From NCBI GenBank assembly GCA_947259435.1, contig CAMYMP010000076.1:1-5577 (forward strand): a DNA stretch of 5,577 nucleotides, read 5' to 3'. The stretch is from an uncultured Woeseiaceae bacterium (GTDB taxonomy: Bacteria; Pseudomonadota; Gammaproteobacteria; Woeseiales; Woeseiaceae). The translations under genes and the position numbers were made by a program. Every line of letters begins with the position of its first letter. Position 1 is the stretch's first letter. Below the pieces are notes generated by a model. It searched no databases. It was not told the origin of the DNA and was given only the letters and a program-made list of their open reading frames with translations. This document shows, one piece after another, positions 1 through 5,005 of the stretch.

Positions 1-99
1 GCCAAATTGCTCCATGAGCAGATCAGCCTGAGTGCGATTTTTCATTGCATCGGGAATATGCTCTGGCAAGTAGGTATCCAACAAGGCTAAAAATACAAC
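1..99 (-). CDS. Unidentified partial reading frame at the window edge
   Basis: On the minus strand a frame is open from the window edge back to a TAA at 100-102. It reads like ordinary globular protein (for example ..LLDTYLPEHIPDAMKNR..). Possible starts are TTG at 82-84 or 79-81, or ATG at 43-45, none with a visible Shine-Dalgarno. The plus strand in the same codon register is also open and stops at a TAA at 88-90, so the coding strand is uncertain. By count, G+C is about 47% over 1-60 and 37% over 61-120, lower than in the genes to the right. That fits either a gene end plus intergenic DNA or acquired material. I do not recognise the family. It could be non-coding. Confidence 0.25.
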
Positions 100-138
100 T
101 TATATGGGAGAAATAGTACAGATATAGCTATTCGAGGC
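100..138. other. AT-rich spacer downstream of the bactofilin gene
   Basis: This short AT-rich stretch lies between the edge fragment and the bactofilin stop codon. It contains the small palindrome ATAGCTAT (about 124-131) but no GC-rich stem followed by a U-tract on either strand, so no intrinsic terminator for the bactofilin transcript is visible here. Confidence 0.4.
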
Positions 139-537
139 TCAATCGTCCTGCCGCTTTTCAACGAACTCCAGCGGTTCGCCGGGCCCGTTTGTTTTCATAA
201 CCCCTTCCACAACAGCGCCTTCGGCGACAGCGATCGCTTCGGCTGTCACGGTGCCTGTGATCCGTGCGGTGTCCGCAATTTCGACCTTGCCGGTGGCAAC
301 GATATCTCCTGCCACGTGTCCCGCGACGATAACGTCGGCGGCCTTGATCGTGCCTTTCCATAAGCCATTCGGGGCGAGCGTGACGGTACCGTCAAGATCG
401 CAGTCACCCTCGATTTCACCGTTTATCAGGTAGCTGCCGGAGCCCGTCATCACCCCGGAGATTTTGCAGCCATCGTTAATAATCGTTGCGGCGCCGGATG
501 AGCGGTCGCGCAGTCGTCGCAATCGAGCGTCTTTCAT
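139..537 (-). CDS. Small bactofilin (polymer-forming cytoskeletal protein)
   Basis: The 132-residue protein has a short basic N-terminal tail (residues 1-15, rich in Arg and Lys), a bactofilin core (about 17-115), and a short charged C-terminal tail. The core shows the family's repeating short beta-strand pattern, with Gly and Val/Ile every few residues (INGEIEGD, VIVAGHVAGDI, ARITGTVTAE, EGAVVEGVM), as expected for a right-handed beta-helix that polymerises without nucleotide. There is no signal peptide or membrane helix, so it should be cytoplasmic and possibly membrane-associated through its tail. Bactofilins generally act as scaffolds for cell-shape or envelope enzymes. The M23 peptidase often found beside proteobacterial bactofilins is not in this window. 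It starts at ATG 535-537, with a weak GGGA about 11 nt upstream. The gene lies 72 nt downstream of the DUF2845 gene on the same strand. The family call is firm; the specific role is unknown. Confidence 0.9.
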   Translation of the reverse strand: MKDARLRRLRDRSSGAATIINDGCKISGVMTGSGSYLINGEIEGDCDLDGTVTLAPNGLWKGTIKAADVIVAGHVAGDIVATGKVEIADTARITGTVTAEAIAVAEGAVVEGVMKTNGPGEPLEFVEKRQDD

Positions 538-609
538 GAATCAGGGTCCCGTGGATGGATTCGGAGCGCCAGAGCGAATAGTACCTTCAGTCTCGCGCAA
601 ATTCAGGAA
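538..609. other. Short spacer between the DUF2845 and bactofilin genes
   Basis: This is a 72-base gap between two minus-strand genes. I see no clear promoter or terminator in it, so co-transcription is possible but not shown. Confidence 0.4.
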
Positions 610-1002
610 TCAGCGGCTTTTGTCGACGTAGCCACGGCCAATCGTGTCGATGGTGACGAGCACACCGCCTTCGAATCGCAGGCGACGCATAAACTTGCGC
701 GGTCCGAAGTTGTACACAAATTCGGTGACGACGACTTCCTCACTGAACGTGCCGTATCCCGGGAAGTAAGATCGGGTCCAGCCCGGCGACAATGGCCGTG
801 AGTAGATACTGACACTGCGCACCGCATATCCCAGGTGCCGTCTCGTCGTGGGTTCGCCACACGCGGCGATTACCTGCATCTCGTGCATGCCATCGACGAC
901 CAGTTTGCTGCCACAGCGAAACGCTGCGGCCGGTTCAGCCAACAAAAGTGCGGCGGCAAGAACCGCAGAACAGGCTACAAATTTGCGCGTACCCGAATGC
1001 AT
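610..1002 (-). CDS. Secreted DUF2845-like protein
   Basis: From ATG 1000-1002 the protein is 130 residues. Residues 1-27 form a typical Sec signal peptide: a basic start (MHSGTRK), a hydrophobic Ala/Leu core, and an AAA-F cleavage site. The mature protein begins FRCGSKLV and continues to a second Cys in ACGEPT. The pair C30 and C48 with the spaced pattern 'CG..LV..G....V...CGEP' is what I associate with DUF2845 proteins. The two cysteines could form a disulfide in the periplasm, which is inference. The C-terminal half is rich in aromatic and basic residues and predicted beta strands, and ends GRGYVDKSR. An in-frame TTG at 1021-1023 would add seven residues (MVVWVLT), but this would spoil the signal peptide, so the ATG is preferred although it has no strong Shine-Dalgarno. 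The function of the family is not known to me. Confidence 0.72.
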   Translation of the reverse strand: MHSGTRKFVACSAVLAAALLLAEPAAAFRCGSKLVVDGMHEMQVIAACGEPTTRRHLGYAVRSVSIYSRPLSPGWTRSYFPGYGTFSEEVVVTEFVYNFGPRKFMRRLRFEGGVLVTIDTIGRGYVDKSR

Positions 1003-1119
1003 GGTTAATACCCAGACTACCAAGGGCTATGTTGGCTTGCACGCGCTTATGGTAAAACAACCAGCTGGGCAAAGCGCATTTCGCCAGCGGCGATCACGCG
1101 TCCGACAAAGAAGGTCGAT
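1003..1119. promoter_or_regulatory. Divergent intergenic region between DUF2845 gene and gshA
   Basis: This 117-base region must hold the promoters for both divergent genes, unless gshA is driven from further upstream. I looked for sigma-70 boxes. The best plus-strand pair is TTGGCT (1032-1037) with TAAAAC (1053-1058) at a short 15-base spacing, too weak to call. No convincing pair was found for the minus strand. The region is annotated by gene geometry, not by a recognised site. Confidence 0.4.
1107..1114 (+). promoter_or_regulatory. Ribosome binding site supporting the TTG start of gshA
   Basis: The purine run AAAGAAGG ends five bases before the TTG at 1120-1122, a suitable Shine-Dalgarno spacing. 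It is the reason for choosing this TTG over any later start. The first conserved block of the protein (GIEKES) begins only 26 residues in, so a much later start would remove family sequence. Confidence 0.6.
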
Positions 1120-2688
1120 TTGAGCAAGGGATTCGACAAGCGTCTGAACGCACTCGCCGCCGGCGACGCAGGGTTTTTGGCCGGCGGCCGCAAAGGAATC
1201 GAAAAGGAGTCGCTGCGTCTCGACATGGACGGATATCTGTCGCGGACGCCGCATCCGGCCGGTCTCGGCTCGGCATTGACGAACCGGTACGTCACAACAG
1301 ACTTTTCCGAGGCTCTGCTTGAATTTGTCACGCCCGCTTATGCGAGTACCTGGGAGGCGCTGCGGTTTCTTTGCGATATTCATCAGTTCACTTATGCGCG
1401 ACTTGACGATGAGCTGCTCTGGGCCGCAAGCATGCCGTGCAGAATTCCAGCGGACGCGGACATTCCTCTGGCGCGCTACGGCTCCTCGAACGTAGCGCAG
1501 ATGAAGACGAGCTATCGGCGTGGGCTTGGATATCGTTATGGCCGACATATGCAGACAATCGCCGGCGTGCACTTCAACTACTCGTTGCCCGAGGCGTTCT
1601 GGCCCTACTACCAGGGGATAATCGGCGATGATCGGAAAGAAGACGACTTTCGTTCCGAACAGTATCTCGGTCTTGTGCGCAATTTCCGGCGCTTCGGCTG
1701 GCTCATCCTGTATCTGTTCGGTGCGTCACCGGCGATGTGCAAGTCCTTCGGTGGTGGATCGGATCTGCACATGTCGTCATTGAGTCAAGACACCTGGTAC
1801 GAGCCGTTCGGGACGTCGCTCAGAATGAGCGATCTTGGCTACAGCAACCAGAATCAATCGCGCATCAACATCTCGTTGAACAGCCTGGACGGTTACATCC
1901 GCGACCTGCGTAATGCAATAAGAACGCCGGAACCCGACTACGAGGACATTGGCGTCAAGGTCAACGGTCAGTACAGGCAATTGTCGGCTAATCGCCTGCA
2001 AATCGAGAATGAATATTACAGTCCGATCCGGCCCAAACGCGTGGCCAGATCAGGTGAGCGACCGACCGCCGCGCTGCGGCGGGGCGGGATCGAGTACGTG
2101 GAGATCCGCTCACTCGACATCAACATCAGTGATCCGGCCGGCGTGAATCAGAATACGATGCGGTTCATCGAGGCGTTCCTGATCTATTGCCTGCTTGAAG
2201 ACAGCGCACTCCTCGACGACACGTCAAACAGCGAATGCAGCCAAAACCAGTCCGCGACCGCCAAGCACGGGCGCGATCCGGAGCTCCGGCTCGCTCGGGA
2301 TGGGGCCGAAGTGACCCTCGCCAGCTGGGCGCACGAGATTCTGCATAATGTGTCCGCCATCGCAGAGTTAATCGATACGGGCGAAGGTGGAGAGAGTTAC
2401 TCGCAGGCAGTGCGATTGATGCAGGAACTGGTCGACGATCCGGCGGCCACACCGTCGGCACAGTTGCTCGAGGCCCTTACGACTGAGCGGTGCAGCTTCT
2501 TCGAATATGCGTTATCCGTCGCGCAAGGCCACCGGGATTATTTTGCGTCCATCGCAGGGCTGCCTGAATCGCGGCAAAAGGAATTCGAGCAGGAAGCCGC
2601 GCGTTCTATCGAAGAACAAAAGACGATCGAGGCAAGTGACGCAATCAGCTTCGACGAGTATCTCGCGAATTACTTTCGTTCGGATTGA
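1120..2688 (+). CDS. gshA: Glutamate-cysteine ligase (gamma-glutamylcysteine synthetase)
   Basis: This enzyme carries out the ATP-dependent joining of L-glutamate through its gamma-carboxyl to L-cysteine, the first and usually rate-limiting step of glutathione synthesis in the cytosol. The protein is 522 residues, close to the 518 of E. coli GshA, and matches it along its length. Matching blocks include GIEKESLRLD (26-35, metal-binding glutamates E28 and E30), TTDFSEALLEFVTP (59-72, with D61 and E68 aligning to E. coli D60 and E67), SMPCRIP (104-110), MQTIAGVHFNYSLP (144-157), FGWLILYLFGASPA (192-205), SLRMSDLGY (233-241), QIENEYYSPIRPKR (294-307) and GGIEYVEIRSLDIN (322-335). It begins with TTG; E. 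coli gshA is also known to start with TTG. No gshB is in the window. Its stop is one base from the stop of the convergent aminotransferase gene. Confidence 0.97.
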   Translation: MSKGFDKRLNALAAGDAGFLAGGRKGIEKESLRLDMDGYLSRTPHPAGLGSALTNRYVTTDFSEALLEFVTPAYASTWEALRFLCDIHQFTYARLDDELLWAASMPCRIPADADIPLARYGSSNVAQMKTSYRRGLGYRYGRHMQTIAGVHFNYSLPEAFWPYYQGIIGDDRKEDDFRSEQYLGLVRNFRRFGWLILYLFGASPAMCKSFGGGSDLHMSSLSQDTWYEPFGTSLRMSDLGYSNQNQSRINISLNSLDGYIRDLRNAIRTPEPDYEDIGVKVNGQYRQLSANRLQIENEYYSPIRPKRVARSGERPTAALRRGGIEYVEIRSLDINISDPAGVNQNTMRFIEAFLIYCLLEDSALLDDTSNSECSQNQSATAKHGRDPELRLARDGAEVTLASWAHEILHNVSAIAELIDTGEGGESYSQAVRLMQELVDDPAATPSAQLLEALTTERCSFFEYALSVAQGHRDYFASIAGLPESRQKEFEQEAARSIEEQKTIEASDAISFDEYLANYFRSD

Positions 2689-2689
2689 A

Positions 2690-3589
2690 CTAGAAAGGCA
2701 ACGGCGTGCCGCTCTCAAAAGCATATTCGCGGTGCAGCCGTTGCAGCAACCTCGTCATCTCACCTGCCTTGCCATCAGCAATCTGACGGCCATCGGCTTC
2801 GAGAACGGGCGTCAGCTCGCCCATGGTGCCGCTCGTAAAAACTTCGTTAGCCGTATATAGCTCGGTCAGCGACAGGTTTCTCTCCACTGCAGCAATATCG
2901 TGTCGACCGCAGATGTCCAGGATCATCTGCCGCGTCAGGCCCGGCAAACAGCTGTCGGCGTGGGGCGTGAAGACAAGCTTGTTCTTGACAAGAAACAAAT
3001 TCGTGTCGTTGGTCTCGGAAATGAAGCCGTGTACGTCGAGCATTATCGCGCTGTCCACGCCAGCGACATTCGCTTCGATAGACGCGAGGATATTATTGAG
3101 CAGGTTGTTATGATGAATTTTGGAGTCCAGGCATTGCGGTGTGTTGCGGCGCGTCGAGGCTGTAACGACACGAATGCCGTTTTCCGAGTAGACCGGGGGC
3201 TTCCATTCTGCAAGAACTATCAGTGTGCAGCCCAACTGATTGAATCGCGGGTTCATTCCTGAGGTCAACTTCTCGCCTCGCGTCAGCGTAAGCCGTATAT
3301 GAGTTTCGTTCCGCATACCGTTTGCCTCCAGCGTGCAAAAAATTGCATCGCGGATTTCCTCGAATGACGGTACGCCTTCGAAGGCAAGAGCCTTGGCGGA
3401 GTTTTGCAGACGCTGCAGGTGTTCTTCGAGCGCGGCGATTCGACCTTCGTAGACGCGCAGCCCCTCCCAAACGGCATCCCCGCCTTGAACGGCGCTGTCG
3501 AACACCGACACCTTGGCCGCACTGCGCGGCAGCAGTTCGCCATTGACGAAGATCACGATATCGAGGTTGCGTGAATCGGGCAGGCTCAT
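2690..3589 (-). CDS. Class IV PLP-dependent aminotransferase (BCAT-like, atypical)
   Basis: The 299-residue protein has a full fold-type IV aminotransferase domain. Visible motifs are FVNGELLP (14-21), VFDSAVQGGDAVWEGLRVY (29-47), LEEHLQRL (54-61), RLTLTRG (99-105), the PLP lysine K157 in LDSKIHHNNLLNNILA, GFISETNDTNLFLV (188-201, with E192 as the pyridine-N partner), LPGLTR (215-220) and EVFTSGTMGEL (249-259). It should transfer an amino group between an amino acid and a keto acid. Branched-chain aminotransferases use a Y-x-R triad and a GTA loop; here these positions read HIR (97-99) and GTM (254-256), so a standard IlvE role is doubtful. The 'THIRLTLTRG' and 'IVLAEWKPPVY' stretches recall the C-terminal half of plant BCAT-like fusion proteins. 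The ATG directly follows the stop of the sulfotransferase-like gene, in the same frame. Substrate unknown. Confidence 0.9.
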   Translation of the reverse strand: MSLPDSRNLDIVIFVNGELLPRSAAKVSVFDSAVQGGDAVWEGLRVYEGRIAALEEHLQRLQNSAKALAFEGVPSFEEIRDAIFCTLEANGMRNETHIRLTLTRGEKLTSGMNPRFNQLGCTLIVLAEWKPPVYSENGIRVVTASTRRNTPQCLDSKIHHNNLLNNILASIEANVAGVDSAIMLDVHGFISETNDTNLFLVKNKLVFTPHADSCLPGLTRQMILDICGRHDIAAVERNLSLTELYTANEVFTSGTMGELTPVLEADGRQIADGKAGEMTRLLQRLHREYAFESGTPLPF

Positions 3590-4330
3590 CTACTTGTCCT
3601 CGCTGTTTCTTGCGCGAATGGATTGTTCGTACAATCGCTCATACCACGGTTCGCACTCGGCCAACAGTGGCTTGAGACGATCAGGAAAATCGCGTTTCGG
3701 CTGGTAGGCGGTAAAACCCGTGCTCCGATGCACCGCGTGATACCAGTGTGGTGCCCAGATACCGTCCTCGGGGCGCGGCCCGGCGGGCCAGCTGAGCATG
3801 GCATCAGAGAACCCGAGGCCGATGTGCTCGCACAGTGCGCCTAACACACCGGATGGATCCAGCAAAAGCTCACGCGAATCCAGAACCGCAGGACTCTGGC
3901 CGGAGTCCCGCAGGTCCGCAAACAGGCGCCATTGGCGATCCAGTCCGGTATCGGCGAGCTGCGCGTTCGGCACCTGAATGGTCAACGATGGCAGCATTTC
4001 GCGCGGGTCTCGTACCAAAAAAATGTTGCACGTCTGCCGCAGGAAACCGAGGTCGATCTCGAGCAGATGGTGCGCCATATGCTTGATGAAGAGACGCGTC
4101 GCCTGTCGATTCGACTGCTGACCTAGCAGCTCACGCATGACCTCGTCGCCGTCACAATTCATTGTGGCGAGTATTTCGTCTCGAGCCGGATGGTCGGCGC
4201 CGGAAATACGCAGGTAGTGGCCATACAAGGGCTCATCGACGACGCGGATGTCGCTACGCTGCGCAAAGCTGTACATCAGCGCTGTTGACACGTTTCGCGG
4301 CCCCGACCATAGGCAAATTGGCATCGTCAT
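3590..4330 (-). CDS. Sulfotransferase-like P-loop protein, partner of the aminotransferase
   Basis: From ATG 4328-4330 the protein is 246 residues. Near the N-terminus LWSGPRNVSTALMYSF (7-22) occupies the place of the sulfotransferase 5'-phosphosulfate loop. A conserved-looking VVDEPLYGHYL follows (30-40). FLVRDPREMLPSL (104-116) resembles the 3'-phosphate binding motif, with R107 and S115. The C-terminal block 181-206 (WPAGPRPEDGIWAP..HRSTGF) matches what I recall of bacterial and plant members of this group. Known sulfotransferases use PAPS as donor, but the canonical K.GTTW loop is absent, so sulfonation is inferred and not certain. An in-frame TTG at 4397-4399 would extend the protein by 23 residues of poorly conserved type; the ATG at 4322-4324 is a further alternative. 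None has a strong Shine-Dalgarno. The gene is first in a two-gene unit with the aminotransferase and is divergent from the membrane-protein pair. Confidence 0.82.
   Translation of the reverse strand: MTMPICLWSGPRNVSTALMYSFAQRSDIRVVDEPLYGHYLRISGADHPARDEILATMNCDGDEVMRELLGQQSNRQATRLFIKHMAHHLLEIDLGFLRQTCNIFLVRDPREMLPSLTIQVPNAQLADTGLDRQWRLFADLRDSGQSPAVLDSRELLLDPSGVLGALCEHIGLGFSDAMLSWPAGPRPEDGIWAPHWYHAVHRSTGFTAYQPKRDFPDRLKPLLAECEPWYERLYEQSIRARNSEDK
3597..3601 (-). promoter_or_regulatory. Shine-Dalgarno for the aminotransferase, inside the upstream gene
   Basis: On the minus strand GAGGA lies seven bases before the aminotransferase ATG (3587-3589), within the Glu-Asp codons that end the sulfotransferase-like gene. 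It supports independent or coupled initiation right after the TAG at 3590-3592, so the two proteins need not be made by read-through. Confidence 0.7.
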
Positions 4331-4417
4331 GATGTCGAAGTCTGCACTTATGTGCGTTCCGTCACAAATTGGTGGCGCGGAGTAGGACCGTAACGCCAAT
4401 TTAACTAAACTTGGGTG
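4331..4417. promoter_or_regulatory. Divergent intergenic region with a short inverted repeat
   Basis: These 87 bases separate the start of the sulfotransferase-like gene (minus) from the start of the first membrane-anchored protein gene (plus), and should contain both promoters. No clear sigma-70 pair was found in either direction. It contains AAATTGG (4366-4372) and its inverse CCAATTT (4396-4402), separated by 23 bases. These could be half-sites for a regulator, but seven-base arms can arise by chance in a region this size. Confidence 0.4.
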
Positions 4418-5005
4418 ATGTTCAGGACCTTCATTGCGGGAATTCTCCTCGGCTTGGCGATAGCCGGCGCCGCGCTGTATTACTTTCCGCTCGTCGATCT
4501 ATACCGGGAACATTCGCTGATCGCCGTGCAACCGAACGGGACCAATAGTGAGTCGTTTCACATCAACGTGCCTACGGATCGCATCCTGATCGGCGCGCCC
4601 GCCCAGCAGAATCCACTGCCGGCAGGCCTCGAGTGGCCCAGTGATGAGCAGTTTGCGAATCTGCGCTCCGAGCTTTTCAAAATACGTAACAGCAAAGATT
4701 CTGTTGTGGGCGTTGCCAGCCGGCTCGCGGCCAGCGATCCCGACTCCGGTGACATCATTGAATGGGCACTGCACTTACCCGCGCGGGGTTCAATCTATAT
4801 CGCGATGCAGACCAAGCCGGTCGGCGACGGGCAGCGGATTGGCGAAACGCTCAGTGGCACGCGCGAGTTCGCCACGCTGCGCGGATCAATCAGCGAGCGT
4901 TGGATTGCCAACACCGCAGATTCCGACGATGCAACGTCCGGTCGTATTGAACTTCTCACAGCGCTTGTTTCGACGGAGTTCGAAGAAGAGGAGGTCGTCG
5001 AATGA
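4418..5005 (+). CDS. Membrane-anchored protein of unknown function, paralogue A
   Basis: From ATG 4418-4420 the protein is 195 residues; a GTG directly before it would add one. Residues 4-23 form one hydrophobic helix (FIAGILLGLAIAGAALYYFP), probably an uncleaved anchor with the rest in the periplasm. The soluble part holds LFKIRN (86-91), a WALHLPARGSIYI strand-turn-strand (about 116-128) and GTREFATLRGSISERW (147-162), all with counterparts in the next gene. The C-terminus is strongly acidic (EFEEEEVVE), and this stretch encodes the Shine-Dalgarno of the following gene. Its stop overlaps the next start as ATGA. I do not recognise the family. No catalytic motif is evident and no cysteines are present in the soluble part; a beta-rich binding or accessory domain is a guess. 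Confidence 0.75.
   Translation: MFRTFIAGILLGLAIAGAALYYFPLVDLYREHSLIAVQPNGTNSESFHINVPTDRILIGAPAQQNPLPAGLEWPSDEQFANLRSELFKIRNSKDSVVGVASRLAASDPDSGDIIEWALHLPARGSIYIAMQTKPVGDGQRIGETLSGTREFATLRGSISERWIANTADSDDATSGRIELLTALVSTEFEEEEVVE
4989..4995 (+). promoter_or_regulatory. Perfect Shine-Dalgarno AGGAGGT for paralogue B
   Basis: AGGAGGT lies six bases upstream of the ATG at 5002-5004. It is the strongest ribosome binding site in the window. It is embedded in the Glu-Glu-Val codons near the end of paralogue A, and together with the ATGA overlap it indicates efficient, coupled translation of the second protein. Confidence 0.85.

Noticed and set aside
1003..1119. Sigma-70 promoter for gshA (TTGGCT with TAAAAC)
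   Set aside because: The spacing is 15 bases and both boxes are poor matches, so it was not listed as a site.
1027..1572. Long open frame (181 codons) on the minus strand inside the start of gshA
   Set aside because: It lies antisense to the clearly conserved GshA coding sequence, has Arg- and Cys-rich composition without any recognisable motif, and is explained by codon bias of gshA.
2693..2725. Possible terminator hairpin (GGCA...TGCC, CGGC..GCCG) after gshA
   Set aside because: The stems are only four base pairs, one has a two-base loop, no U-tract follows, and the site is inside the aminotransferase coding sequence.
3590..3592. TAG as a sign of a broken fused gene (pseudogene)
   Set aside because: An ATG with a well-spaced GAGGA follows directly, both products are complete with intact motifs, and separate genes are the simpler reading. 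A sequencing error cannot be fully excluded.
4331..4399. TTG at 4397-4399 as start of the sulfotransferase-like gene
   Set aside because: There is no Shine-Dalgarno, the extra 23 residues precede the usual family start (about PICLWSGPRN), and it would use up most of the divergent promoter region.
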